A stretch of 64,000 bases of DNA from JAGWBG01 sp034421095 (GCA_034421095.1 DAOUKR010000002.1:62001-126000), one strand, 5' to 3'; positions 16,623 to 25,028 are shown, numbered from the stretch's first letter. A program made the numbers and translations. The notes: generated by a model not told the origin, from the letters alone.

Positions 16623-16901
16623 ATGTGGAAAATCAATATTGAGATAGTCTACTGCGTCCCTTGACAGTACCATGCAACTGCCACGTGGTTGGCAAATGAA
16701 TTCTTCCGGTTCTACGGCCCCGACGCGGCCGTCACCCTGACTCCAGCCGCCAACGGCAGGCTGGAGGTCTACGTGGACGGCGAGAAGATATTCGACCGCA
16801 AGGATGAGGACGGCAAATACCCCGACCTCACCCGCGTCCGCGAGCTAAGAACGGTAATCCAGGAAAAGCTAGATGCCGTCGGAGCAGCAGCCGACGACTA
16901 G
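16623..16901 (+). CDS. SelW-like (Rdx family) selenoprotein, in-frame TGA read as selenocysteine
   Basis: Read through a single in-frame TGA at 16662-16664, this gene encodes a 92-residue thioredoxin-fold Rdx protein. It starts at the ATG 16623, 6 bases after a strong AAGGAGG. Residues 11-14 are C-V-P-U, exactly the CxxC/CxxU redox motif of the SelW/SelT/SelH family. The usual family sequence continues without interruption: TWLANEFFRFYG, VTLTPAANGRLEVYVDGEKIF, DGKYPDLTRV. Treated as a stop, the TGA leaves an initiator-less fragment of about 70 residues. A hairpin with SECIS-like geometry follows the TGA. The likely role is a thiol or selenol redox protein. The selAB, selC and selD machinery is not in this window. 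A point mutation or sequencing error at a TGC/TGT codon is the alternative. Confidence 0.85.
16679..16694 (+). promoter_or_regulatory. Bacterial SECIS-like hairpin
   Basis: TGCCA (16679-16683) pairs with TGGCA (16690-16694) around the loop CGTGGT. The loop begins 19 bases after the TGA, and its second base is G. This fits the known bacterial SECIS layout of a short stem with a small loop, a G among the first two loop bases, and a TGA-to-loop distance of about 16-37 bases. Confidence 0.6.
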
Positions 16902-16976
16902 ACCAGGGCTGTCATAAGCAGGATATGCTATAACGACTAGGGTCCTGTCAATGGGCCTATGTACAGTAGCGCAGAA

Positions 16977-17025
16977 GCCAGTCACAGGTGTCTATCTCTG
17001 ATGGATGCCTGTGACTGGCCTTTTT
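16977..17025 (+). terminator. Strong Rho-independent terminator
   Basis: GCCAGTCACAGG (16977-16988) and CCTGTGACTGGC (17008-17019) form a perfect 12-bp stem with a 19-base loop, followed by CTTTTT. It lies 75 bases beyond the selenoprotein stop. A TATGCTATAAC extended -10-like element at 16925-16934 sits between them. Confidence 0.8.
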
Positions 17026-17172
17026 GCAGCAACGTAGCCGCATGAGTCTCTTGTCCGTAGAGGCATCACTTCTGATCGCCCGTCGGTTTGCCAAAGGAAT
17101 CAAGAATCGGAAGGCTCTGCTCCCCAAGACCAGCGTCAGGTAGGTCGGAGTCCTGCTGACAGGCTTCCTACA

Positions 17173-17499
17173 TTACCGCCCGTTGTTGGAGTCGTCATCT
17201 CCGTTGCCGTTTGCCCCGAAGCCGTTGTCGCTGAAGACCCCCATCTCCCGTCCCTGGTATACGTGGACGATAAATTCCTCCCTGGACACGCCCATAACGT
17301 CCACCATGTCCTCATCTATGGTCTCGATAAGCTCCTGGACGTCCTCTTGGGTTAGGCTTTCGAGGACGCACAAAGTGCCATGCACGATGGTTGACGTATA
17401 GTGCAGGTCTATCCTGCCAATGGGGTTCTCGCCGTCCAGTATGGTATAGGACTCGGAATGAGGAGTCCTGCAATCTCTTTCAAAATAATAGTCAGCCAC
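17173..17499 (-). CDS. Hypothetical protein, 108 residues
   Basis: I do not recognise this protein. It starts at a GTG with GGAGGT upstream and has no signal or membrane segment. The N-terminal 90 residues look like a compact alpha/beta domain (YYFERDCRTPHSESYTILDG, GRIDLHYTSTIVHGTLCVLE), rich in acidic residues around LTQEDVQELIETIDEDMVD. The tail is Gly/Asn/Asp-rich and probably disordered. The good ribosome site and sensible composition make it a real gene. It lies downstream of proA on the same strand. Confidence 0.65.
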   Translation of the reverse strand: MADYYFERDCRTPHSESYTILDGENPIGRIDLHYTSTIVHGTLCVLESLTQEDVQELIETIDEDMVDVMGVSREEFIVHVYQGREMGVFSDNGFGANGNGDDDSNNGR

Positions 17500-17562
17500 A
17501 GCTTACCTCCATTTTCACCAATGAGCTATCGGCCATCATCCCTCTCGGTTATCGGCACTGAA

Positions 17563-18837
17563 TCAGGACCGCACCTGTCCGCTTCCCATGACTACCCACT
17601 TGTACGAAGTCATCTCCCTCAAGCCCATAGGCCCCCGGGCATGGAGTTTCTGGGTGCTTATTCCCATCTCCGCTCCCAAGCCCAACTGGGAGCCGTCGGT
17701 GAAGCGCGTGCTGGCGTTCACGTACACTGCTGCGGCGTCCACCTCGTCCAGGAATCGCATGGCCGCCGAGTAGTCTTCGGCCACAATGGCCTCAGAGTGG
17801 CCCGACCCGAACTCTTCTATGTGCTCCAGGGCTTCCTGAAGCGAGTCCACGACCTTCACGGACGCCACCAAGTCCAGGAACTCCTTGCCCCAGTCATCCT
17901 CACCAGCAGGCACAGCCTGCACTCCCTGGACGGGGCCAAGAATGCTGAGTGCTCGCATGTCACAGCGCAACTCGACCCCGGCCTTGGCCCATTCATGGGC
18001 GATACGCGGAAGGTATTGGGCCGCCACTTCAGAGTGTACCAGCAGGGAATCCAGGGCATTGCAGACCGTGGGGCGTTGTACCTTGGCATTATACGCTATA
18101 TCAACCGACCTATCCAGGTCTGCTGACCTGTCCACGTATGTATGGCAAACGCCGATGCCGCCTGTGATCACGGGCATGGCCGCTTTCTCTGCCACGAAAC
18201 GAATCAGGTCAGAACTGCCCCGGGGCACCAAGAGGTCTATGTACTCCTCCATTTTGAGCATAGGCTCCACCAGGGCGCGATCCGTGTTATCTATGAACTG
18301 GACCGAGTCCTCGGGAATGCCGACGTCGGCTATGGCGCGGCGGATGAGCTTGACTAGGGCAGCGTTGGAGTGGATGGCCTCTCTGCCGCCTCTGAGGATG
18401 CAGCCATTGCCCGATTTAAGGCAAAGCACCGAGATGTCTACCGTGACGTTTGGCCTACTCTCGTAGATGGACCCGATGACTCCCAGGGGAACACGTTTCT
18501 TGCCTGCTACCAGCCCGTTGGAAAGGGTCCGCATATCGAAGACCTCGCCCACCGGGTCGGGAAGCGCCGCCACACCACGCACGTCCGCGGCAATGCTCTC
18601 CAGTCTTTGGGGGTTGAGGAGGAGCCTGTCCAGCAGAGCTTCGGTGAGACCGTTGGACTTTCCTGCACGGTAATCCGCCTCGTTGGCCTCCAGCAGGTCT
18701 TCCTGTTGTGCTGTCAGGGAGCTTGCAATGTTCAGCAAGGCCCTGTCCTTGACCTCAGAGGGCAGCCTAGCGAGCCTTCGCGAGGCGGCCCGGGCTGCCT
18801 TTCCCTTTTCCACCAGTCCATCTATAGCGGTTGTCAT
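17563..18837 (-). CDS. proA: Gamma-glutamyl phosphate reductase
   Basis: This 424-residue enzyme reduces glutamyl 5-phosphate to glutamate 5-semialdehyde with NADPH, the second step of proline synthesis. Family stretches are KRVPLGVIGSIYESRPNVTVD, NGCILRGGREA, and the catalytic Cys in QRPTVCNALD; STRFTDGSQLGLGAEMGIST is near the C-terminus. Length is normal for the family. The ATG follows GAGAGG. proB is not adjacent, so the pathway genes are dispersed. Confidence 0.95.
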   Translation of the reverse strand: MTTAIDGLVEKGKAARAASRRLARLPSEVKDRALLNIASSLTAQQEDLLEANEADYRAGKSNGLTEALLDRLLLNPQRLESIAADVRGVAALPDPVGEVFDMRTLSNGLVAGKKRVPLGVIGSIYESRPNVTVDISVLCLKSGNGCILRGGREAIHSNAALVKLIRRAIADVGIPEDSVQFIDNTDRALVEPMLKMEEYIDLLVPRGSSDLIRFVAEKAAMPVITGGIGVCHTYVDRSADLDRSVDIAYNAKVQRPTVCNALDSLLVHSEVAAQYLPRIAHEWAKAGVELRCDMRALSILGPVQGVQAVPAGEDDWGKEFLDLVASVKVVDSLQEALEHIEEFGSGHSEAIVAEDYSAAMRFLDEVDAAAVYVNASTRFTDGSQLGLGAEMGISTQKLHARGPMGLREMTSYKWVVMGSGQVRS

Positions 18838-18869
18838 GATTTACCTCTCTGTCATAGCTCCGGCTAAAA

Positions 18870-19229
18870 CTACAGTGCCGCCGGGCCGAAGGGCATCGAA
18901 TGTTCCAGGGTCTCGTCCACAGGGTTGACCTTCAGCCCCAGGGCCTCCAGAGCGCTCACACCCAGCAGCGGCATGGGCGCACCCATAGAGGCGACGAGAA
19001 CACCGCCTTCCCTATCCATCAGTCGCAGATAGGCCACACCCATCGAGACTTCCACCCTTCTGCTATCTGCCAGGACCAGCTCTGACGTTACCGGGAAGGC
19101 GATGCCCAGACCGTCAGCCAGTCCCTGAGGGAGAAAGGAGTGGAAGGAGCCTGTGTCCACCAGGAACTCCACCTCTCGCAGGCTGTCTTGCCCTGTCCCT
19201 ATGTGCGCTTTTACTTTCACCAGGCCCAT
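18870..19229 (-). CDS. Retropepsin-like aspartic protease domain protein
   Basis: This 119-residue protein has a single retroviral-type aspartyl protease half. The catalytic motif is EFLVDTGSFHSFLP; PMPLLGVSALEALGLKVNP matches the hydrophobic psi-loop near the C-terminus, and the middle has VTSELVLADSRRVEV. It would act as a homodimer, each chain giving one Asp. A TTG at 19235 is possible, but the ATG at 19229 is preferred. Bacterial members of this clan have no agreed role. A longer relative lies at 21.4 kb, on the other side of the thiolase/DUF35 pair. Confidence 0.82.
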   Translation of the reverse strand: MGLVKVKAHIGTGQDSLREVEFLVDTGSFHSFLPQGLADGLGIAFPVTSELVLADSRRVEVSMGVAYLRLMDREGGVLVASMGAPMPLLGVSALEALGLKVNPVDETLEHSMPFGPAAL

Positions 19230-19379
19230 ATTCAATCTCTAGTCCGGTATGGGGAATCCACAAAAAGGGGGTCAGCGACACCAAGAATATTGTATCACAA
19301 CCCACGCTTGGGAACTGACCGGGGCCTCTACCCCGGTTACGGTTCTCAAATTTGATGAGGCCAATTCACCAAGGGCCAC

Positions 19380-19500
19380 ATCCCGTCATTCCGAACGGAG
19401 CGAAGCGCAGTGAGGAATCTGAAATCACCGGGCAAATGAACGGCCGGAATAACAAGGATTTCGGACCCCTCGCCCGCCTGTTGCGGACTCGGGGTGACAG
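19380..19500. repeat. Interspersed repeat, GTCATTCCGAACGGAGCG type
   Basis: GTCATTCCGAACGGAGCGAAG ... GAGGAATCTGA at the left and GCGGACTCGGGGTGACAG at the right resemble the ends of the 149-bp element at 39857-40005 and belong to the same broad repeat class. Confidence 0.55.
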
Positions 19501-19565
19501 TGAAATGTCGTTTGGGGTGACGACCGAAAGACTCCCAGCCAAACGGTTGCCATGGACCACTCTGA

Positions 19566-19594
19566 TTGACCGGCCATCCGCAAGGCGCTATGAT
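19566..19594 (+). promoter_or_regulatory. Promoter of the thiolase-DUF35 operon
   Basis: TTGACC (19566-19571) and TATGAT (19589-19594) are 17 bases apart, a near-consensus housekeeping promoter. It predicts a leader of about 77 bases ahead of the ATG at 19678. Confidence 0.65.
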
Positions 19595-19677
19595 TGCAGT
19601 GGCTTCCCGGAACTATTATTGGGTGGAAGTCATCTCACATTCCCGCCTCAGCTATCCATCTGCCGGAGGAGGTATGT

Positions 19678-20859
19678 ATGGTTGACCTCAGACGCTCAGC
19701 AGCTATCGTGGGGGTACACGAGCACCCCATCAGATACGCCCCGGACAAGAGTGAGCTACAGATTCAGGGTGAGAGCGCCATCAAGGCCCTTGAGGACGCG
19801 GGCCTGTCCAAGAAGGACGTGGACGGCCTCTTCACCTCCTCCATGTCAACCCGCATGAGCGGCCTCAATCTTGCCGACTACCTGAACCTGAACCCCCGGT
19901 ACGTTGACAACACCTCGGTGGGAGGCGCCTCCTTCGAGTTCCACCTCTCCCACGCGCTGACGGCCATAGCCGCCGGGCGAATTAACTGCGCCCTGATAAC
20001 CTACTCTACCCTGGCACGCTCCGGGGGAGTGGCCGTGGGTACGGGCGGCGTCGCACGGTACGGACACCCTGCCCTTGAGCCGACCCCTGACAGCTTCGAG
20101 GAGCTATACGGCTTCACCACCGTGGGCCTCTACGCCATGGTAGCCCAGAGGCACATGCACCTCTACGGGACCAGGCCGGAGCAACTGGCCGAGGTCTCGG
20201 TGGCCATGCGGAAGCACGCCTCCATGAACCCCCATGCCCTGTTCCGTAACCCTATAGGCATAGAGGACGTGGTCACCTCGCGCATGATTTCGTCTCCGCT
20301 GCACATTCTGGACTGCTGTGTCATCACCGACGGAGGCGGAGCGGTGGTGGTGGCCTCCCCGGAGGTGGCGCGAGCGTGCAAGAACGTCCCCGTGTGGGTG
20401 CTGGGCGTTGGGGAGGGTGTGGCCCACCAGGGTGCGGGTCGGCGAGACCTGGTCTACATAGCAGCGAAGCAGAGCACAGGCCCCGCATTTTCCATGGCAG
20501 GGGTAACACACCAGGATATTGACATGTGCATGATATACGACTCCTTCACCATCACGGTCGTGACCACCCTCGAAGACCTGGGATTTTGCGAGAAGGGCGA
20601 GGGGGGAGATTTCGTGTCGGGAGGCCGTCTGCAGCTAGGGGGTGACCTGCCCATCAATACCGATGGCGGGGGCCTTTCATCGAACCATCCGGGTATGCGG
20701 GGCATCTTCCTGCTGCTGGAGGCCACCAGGCAACTCAGACACGAGTTCGACGGTACTGCCCGCCAGGTCCCCGATTGCAAGATAGCCTTGTGCCACGGCA
20801 CTGGGGGCGCCATTGGCTCCCGACACAGCGGGGGCACAGTAATCCTTGGGAGGGACTAG
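19678..20859 (+). CDS. Thiolase-like acetyl-CoA acetyltransferase (SCP-x type)
   Basis: This 393-residue thiolase-fold protein is of the lipid-transfer/SCP-x type. Visible stretches are AAIVGVHEHPIRYAPDKSE, GRINCALITYSTLARSGG, the HILDCCVITDGGGAVVVAS region, and the late CHGTGGAIGSRHSGG with the conserved His-Gly-Thr. The ATG at 19678 lies 5 bases after GGAGGAGG; an in-frame upstream extension is not supported. The DUF35 gene begins 2 bases after its stop. Such pairs work together in acyl-CoA thiolysis or aldol cleavage of side chains, which is the most likely role here. Confidence 0.9.
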   Translation: MVDLRRSAAIVGVHEHPIRYAPDKSELQIQGESAIKALEDAGLSKKDVDGLFTSSMSTRMSGLNLADYLNLNPRYVDNTSVGGASFEFHLSHALTAIAAGRINCALITYSTLARSGGVAVGTGGVARYGHPALEPTPDSFEELYGFTTVGLYAMVAQRHMHLYGTRPEQLAEVSVAMRKHASMNPHALFRNPIGIEDVVTSRMISSPLHILDCCVITDGGGAVVVASPEVARACKNVPVWVLGVGEGVAHQGAGRRDLVYIAAKQSTGPAFSMAGVTHQDIDMCMIYDSFTITVVTTLEDLGFCEKGEGGDFVSGGRLQLGGDLPINTDGGGLSSNHPGMRGIFLLLEATRQLRHEFDGTARQVPDCKIALCHGTGGAIGSRHSGGTVILGRD

Positions 20860-20861
20860 AC

Positions 20862-21269
20862 ATGCCTGAATGGAAGAAGCCGTTGCCGACAGTTTCCGGT
20901 GAGACCAGACCCTTCTGGGAGGCCTGCCGGAGGGGAGACCTCCTCATACAGAGGTGCAATGTCTGCGGGGAATATCAGTGGTATCCCCGGGGCATCTGCG
21001 CCAACTGCTGGACCACCGACATCGCCTGGATAAAGGCCAGCGGCAAAGGCACCGTCTGGACTTTCACGGTGACACACCAGAACCGCACCGCCGGTTTCGC
21101 CGAGGATGTGCCCTACGTGCTGGCCCTTGTGGAGCTGGACGAAGGGGTCAGGATGTTCACCAACGTCATCCAGTGCGAGCCAAGGGACGTGAAAATTGGT
21201 ATGCCTGTGGAGGTGACTTTCGTCCAGGCCACGGACCAGATAAGCGTCCCATTCTTCAGGCCTGCCTGA
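20862..21269 (+). CDS. DUF35 (Zn-ribbon/OB-fold) acyl-CoA-associated protein
   Basis: This 135-residue protein has an N-terminal rubredoxin-like zinc ribbon, CNVCGEYQWYPRGICANC, and a C-terminal OB fold (GTVWTFTVTHQ, VPYVLALVELDEGVRMFTNV). It begins at the ATG just after the thiolase stop, so the two are translationally linked. DUF35 proteins are obligate partners of thiolase-like enzymes and channel CoA substrates. The longer frame from 20775 overlaps the thiolase and is not needed. Confidence 0.92.
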   Translation: MPEWKKPLPTVSGETRPFWEACRRGDLLIQRCNVCGEYQWYPRGICANCWTTDIAWIKASGKGTVWTFTVTHQNRTAGFAEDVPYVLALVELDEGVRMFTNVIQCEPRDVKIGMPVEVTFVQATDQISVPFFRPA

Positions 21270-21344
21270 GCGGGGTGACAATTCAAAGACCCTGCTCGCA
21301 CTCACCGGGGAGACGGCGGCTATCATTGGGAACGGCCCATCGGT

Positions 21345-21350
21345 TATAAT
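21345..21350 (+). promoter_or_regulatory. Candidate -10 element for the second retropepsin-like gene
   Basis: A perfect TATAAT lies 40 bases before the ATG at 21390. No good -35 is seen. Confidence 0.35.
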
Positions 21351-21389
21351 TGAGCGGTACAGGCCACAGGATAAGGTGAGGTTACAGGC

Positions 21390-21848
21390 ATGGGAACGTT
21401 CAACTGGCCGATGCGGATTTCCAGCATGGACGGCCAACAAGTCCGGGACATAGAAGCCACGGTGGACACCGGCGCAGCCTATACCACACTCCCCGCCAGT
21501 CTGCTGCGTGAGATTGGAGTCGAGCCGACGGGGCAACGGAGGTTTCTACTGGCCGACGGGCGGCGTGTCTTCATGGACTATGGTCAGGCTTGGGTTACGA
21601 TAGACGGCGAGAGTGAGGTTACCGTGGTGGTTTTTGGAGAAGACGACGCTCCGCCCCTGCTGGGAGGTTATACCCTGGAGGGCCTTGCCCTGGCGGTGGA
21701 CCCGATGGAACAGCGATTGGTCCCCACAACCCTCATCATGTACTGGGGCAATCGAGCACCCTTCCCGTCGTTCCCAACCCCACCTTCGTCATTCGGGCGA
21801 AGGTCATGGATGCGCCTTTGGCGTGCCGGACCTTGGGAATCCTCTTAG
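21390..21848 (+). CDS. Retropepsin-like aspartic protease domain protein with repeat-derived tail
   Basis: This 152-residue protein carries the catalytic DTG motif in EATVDTGAAYTTLPASLL, then RRFLLADGRRVFMDYGQAWVTI and PPLLGGYTLEGLALAVDP. Family similarity ends near residue 118. The last 30 or so residues (FPTPPSSFGRRSWMRLWRAG) are read from an interspersed repeat that runs into the spacer, so the gene's natural stop has probably been replaced. It is a paralogue of the 119-residue protein at 18.9-19.2 kb. The ATG follows AAGGTGAGG. Confidence 0.82.
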   Translation: MGTFNWPMRISSMDGQQVRDIEATVDTGAAYTTLPASLLREIGVEPTGQRRFLLADGRRVFMDYGQAWVTIDGESEVTVVVFGEDDAPPLLGGYTLEGLALAVDPMEQRLVPTTLIMYWGNRAPFPSFPTPPSSFGRRSWMRLWRAGPWESS

Positions 21849-22122
21849 TAAGTGGAACACTGTGCTGTTTAATCCGTCATTCCGGTCGTACCTCCAGTAG
21901 ATTCGCCGTGGCGAACCTTGAGCCGGGTCCCAGAAACTCGGAGAGTCTGGATACTGGCTCTCCTCAGAGAGTCTTCGACTTTCGCCATTATGACGGGTTG
22001 ATGAGTCTCCGTTTCCGACTTATTCGGAGATTCCCTAGGGGTGAGTGGCCGCATTCCCTGCCCCTCTGGAATCTGACCCCGTATCTGTCTGCCGACAGGC
22101 AGGTCGGAATGACAGTGTGGGA
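21765..22122. repeat. Cluster of interspersed repeats
   Basis: The left part (about 21792-21836) is an inverted copy of the core at 2763-2815, with GGATGCGCCTTTGGCGTGCC. The right part contains TCCAGTAGATTCGCCGTGGC, CTGGCTCTCC and the CTGCCGACAGGCAGGTCGG hairpin seen again near 51.2 kb. No gene lies beyond the end of the protease frame. Confidence 0.65.
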
Positions 22123-22138
22123 GTGACCACAAGGCGGG

Positions 22139-24721
22139 CTAGCTTATCCAGAAGGTGGAGCCGGTCTCCTCTTTCTGCACCTCAATGCGCGCCGGGAAAG
22201 CCTCTTTTAACTCGTCCAGATGGGTTATGACGATAATCTTCTTGAAGTCCTCTTCAATGGCCCGTATAACGTCCAGAATCCTCTCCCGTCCGGCAGCGTC
22301 CTGGGTGCCGAAGCCCTCATCTATGAACAGGGTGGGAAGGGGAGCGCCTCTGCGATGGGCCAGTACCTTGGAAAGCGCGATTCTGAGGGCCAGATTTATG
22401 CGGAACGCTTCGCCACCACTGAATAGCTCATAGCTTCTGGGGCCCATCTCGTCGCTAATCTTTATCTCCAGGGTCTCGATAGGCTCACCCCGCCTGCTCC
22501 TGGGCTCCCTCTGGGTCTCCAGCTTGAGGTGCATACGGCCATCGGTCATCCGGCCCAGGAGGTCATTTGCCTCCTTCTCAATATGGGGCAGGACGGTTTC
22601 GATGAGCATGGCCTGTGCTCCGCGCTTGCCGAAAGCTTCCGTCAACTCCCGGTAGATGCTCTGCTCCTCTTGAAAAGCCTTGAGACTACCCTCTTTGTCA
22701 TCCATCGCCTTTTCCAGGTCATCCAACCTTTTTAGATGGCCTTCAAGGTCACCCTGACGCCGGGATAACTCCATGTTTCTGGCATCCAACTCGCGATGAG
22801 CCTTTTCAACCTCTCCAAGTTTGACTTCCCACGCGGGAAGCTCAGCGACTGCCTTCTCCATATCTCGTTGACTGTCCCTGCCCCGTGAAAGGTCATCCTG
22901 GCGCCGATGGAGCATCTCCTCATTCCTGGAGAGGGAGTCCTGCTCCTGGGGCAGATTTGTTTCTGCATCCTCAAGGCGCCTGTGCCGCTCCTCGAAGGGC
23001 TGTAGCTCCTGAATCTCGTTGTACAGGCGATTGTGAGTTTCCCCGTCATATCCAAGGGCCTCAATTCCCGCCTCCAACTCTGCCAGTTGCCGACGTTCCT
23101 TCGCTGAAAAATCGCCTTTCTCCAGCCGGGCGCTCTCCTCCTCCAGGTCTCTGACGACCTGGCCCAGTTCTGCCGCCGCTGTGGTGGACTCATCCAACTG
23201 ACGCTGGAGGACAGCAACCGCTCCCTGGACTTCCCTCTGACTGCGGCGCAAGGCGGCTTCCAGCTTGGGAAGCTTCTGGTCGAGGTCAGCCTGCTCCTTC
23301 TCCTTCGCCTTGAGGTTCGAGTCGTTTTGCCTGTACAACTGGGCCTTCGATTCTCTCTGGGATTTGTAGTTTTCCAGCAGGCGCTCGCACCCGTCGGGAC
23401 CCAGTTGAGTCCCACACAGGGGGCACTGGGCGTCCTGGTGGGAGCCTTGTACCATGTCCAGCTTGGAGCGAATCTCCTGTCCCTCGGTCTGTAGCTGTAT
23501 GCTTACCGCTTTCAGCTCCCCTATCTGTGTAGCCAGAGCCTGGAGGTGCCGACGCCCGTCCACTATGTCCTGGTCCTCTTTTGCCAGAGCATCGAGACGG
23601 CTCTTGGACTCATCCAATTTGCCACTGATGGAAGGTATGGCATCGGCCCTGGGGCGAAGGTCATCACTGACACGTTTCTTCATCTGTTTAATCTGTTCTT
23701 CCAGCCGTGTCCTTGCGCTTTCAATCGTCCGCTCCAGGTCGGACTTGCCCTTCGTGAGAGTGTCGAAACGCTCTCGGGAAGCGTTGAGCTCTTCGTAGCG
23801 GCGGCGAAGCTCCAGTAACCCCGCAAGCCCCTTCCGGATGGTATCTCTCTCCTGGACGAGGGCCTGATAGCCTGCGATGCGGTCCCGGCGAGAGTTTATG
23901 TCCTTCTGCATGTCCAGAATCTCGGACTCTATGGTAGGAATACGCACGTTCAACTCGTCAAGCTCGCCACGCTTTCGTCTCAAGTCGTCAACCCGGGACT
24001 TCAGGGCATCCAGAGTGTCCCTGCTGGCATTGAGCCGGCTGTTCACTTCCCCAAGCTCTCTGTTGACGTTCTCAAGCTCAACGCTATACCTGTCCCGGCT
24101 GCCAACCTCGCGGCGCATCCCCTCCAGGTCGCCTTCAATGATTTTGGCCTCTACCTCCTTCTCGTCGCCCAACTTCTTCGCCCGGATTTGCAACTGGTCA
24201 TAAAGGTCGAGTCCCAGAATTTTTGCCAATACCTCCTTGCGCTCCCCGGCGGTCTTGTTGGTGAATTCATCGGCACGGCCCTGAAGGAGGAAGGCACTAT
24301 TGATAAAGGTGTCGTAGTCCGTGCCGGTAATGCGGTCAATGCTGGCCTGGGTCTCGCGTATCGAGTTGCCGGTTATAGGGCGAAAGTCCTCTCCCGCGAA
24401 TATCTGGAGTTGCAAATCACTGGCACCCTGGCGTCTGCGTCCACTGCCGTTGGAGTGCCTCCGCGTGACCCTATGGCGTTCATCCCGGGCCAGGAACTCC
24501 AGTTCCACCAGCATGTCGTCGCAGCCGAAGTGGATAAGCTCATCCTGAGTCTTGCCCCGCGCTTTACCCCAGAGTGCCCACGTTATAGCGTCCAGAAGGG
24601 CCGACTTGCCATGCCCGTTCTGGCCACACAGGCAGGCTACGTGAATACCGTCAAGGTCCAGAGTCGGCACACCGTCTCGGTAGCACAGGAAGTTTTTCAG
24701 GGTCAGCTTGAGAGGTATCAT
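22139..24721 (-). CDS. sbcC: SbcC/Rad50-type SMC-like ATPase
   Basis: This 860-residue protein is the ATPase of an Mre11-Rad50-like complex that processes DNA ends and hairpins. Walker A is CGQNGHGKSALLDAITWALWG near residue 35, and the Q-loop region is FINSAFLLQGRADEFTN. A long coiled coil at about 170-720 is centred on a zinc hook, CPLCG, near residue 433. The signature motif LFSGGEAFRINLALRIA and Walker B PTLFIDEGFGTQD are near the end. The size is nearer archaeal Rad50 than E. coli SbcC. The nuclease partner sbcD is not next to it. Confidence 0.92.
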   Translation of the reverse strand: MIPLKLTLKNFLCYRDGVPTLDLDGIHVACLCGQNGHGKSALLDAITWALWGKARGKTQDELIHFGCDDMLVELEFLARDERHRVTRRHSNGSGRRRQGASDLQLQIFAGEDFRPITGNSIRETQASIDRITGTDYDTFINSAFLLQGRADEFTNKTAGERKEVLAKILGLDLYDQLQIRAKKLGDEKEVEAKIIEGDLEGMRREVGSRDRYSVELENVNRELGEVNSRLNASRDTLDALKSRVDDLRRKRGELDELNVRIPTIESEILDMQKDINSRRDRIAGYQALVQERDTIRKGLAGLLELRRRYEELNASRERFDTLTKGKSDLERTIESARTRLEEQIKQMKKRVSDDLRPRADAIPSISGKLDESKSRLDALAKEDQDIVDGRRHLQALATQIGELKAVSIQLQTEGQEIRSKLDMVQGSHQDAQCPLCGTQLGPDGCERLLENYKSQRESKAQLYRQNDSNLKAKEKEQADLDQKLPKLEAALRRSQREVQGAVAVLQRQLDESTTAAAELGQVVRDLEEESARLEKGDFSAKERRQLAELEAGIEALGYDGETHNRLYNEIQELQPFEERHRRLEDAETNLPQEQDSLSRNEEMLHRRQDDLSRGRDSQRDMEKAVAELPAWEVKLGEVEKAHRELDARNMELSRRQGDLEGHLKRLDDLEKAMDDKEGSLKAFQEEQSIYRELTEAFGKRGAQAMLIETVLPHIEKEANDLLGRMTDGRMHLKLETQREPRSRRGEPIETLEIKISDEMGPRSYELFSGGEAFRINLALRIALSKVLAHRRGAPLPTLFIDEGFGTQDAAGRERILDVIRAIEEDFKKIIVITHLDELKEAFPARIEVQKEETGSTFWIS

Positions 24722-24865
24722 GGCTACTTCTCCGGTGATTTCCGATTATTCTAGCATATCCGCCTCTCCGCTTCAGAAGCAGCCGGGGGCCGGTATCTCC
24801 AACACCCCCGGATAATACCGGTGCAGTAGGGTCTTCCGATTGTACCCCCTTCTCCTTCACGCACC

Positions 24866-24951
24866 TTTCCCCCTCATCCTAACCTTCTCCCGCCAGGGGA
24901 GAAGGGACAATACCCCCTCGCCCTTGACGGGAGAGGGTTGGGGTGAGGGGG
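24866..24951. repeat. Interspersed repeat, CCCTCAYCC/GGTGAGGGG type
   Basis: CCTCATCCTAACCTTCTCCC ... GGGAGAGGGTTGGGGTGAGG is an imperfect palindrome. Related units lie at 12.7, 32.1, 35.4 and 60.2 kb, always in spacers. Confidence 0.7.
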
Positions 24952-24961
24952 AATGATAAAG

Positions 24962-24992
24962 AATGGCCCCAATGCTGAGCATCGGGGCCATT
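24962..24992 (-). terminator. groESL terminator hairpin
   Basis: AATGGCCCC (24962-24970) and GGGGCCATT (24984-24992) form a 9-bp stem, with a second inner pairing ATGC/GCAT. It lies about 37 bases beyond the groEL stop. The T-run that follows on the minus strand is short. Confidence 0.6.
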
Positions 24993-25028
24993 GGTTCTTG
25001 CTCCGGGGTAATTGGTGGTACGGAGCTA

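Larger units (their letters stand above)
19230..19677. other. Gene-free spacer before the thiolase gene
   Basis: The spacer holds a repeat of the TCATTCCGAACGG type at about 19380-19500, and a promoter and 5' leader for the thiolase gene. A CCCCGGT/ACCGGGG-like hairpin lies near 19.32 kb. I see no gene in it. Confidence 0.6.
24722..25028. other. Gene-free spacer between groEL and sbcC
   Basis: It contains a CCCTC/GAGGG repeat at 24866-24951 and the groEL terminator hairpin. No ORF with gene-like features is present. Confidence 0.6.
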
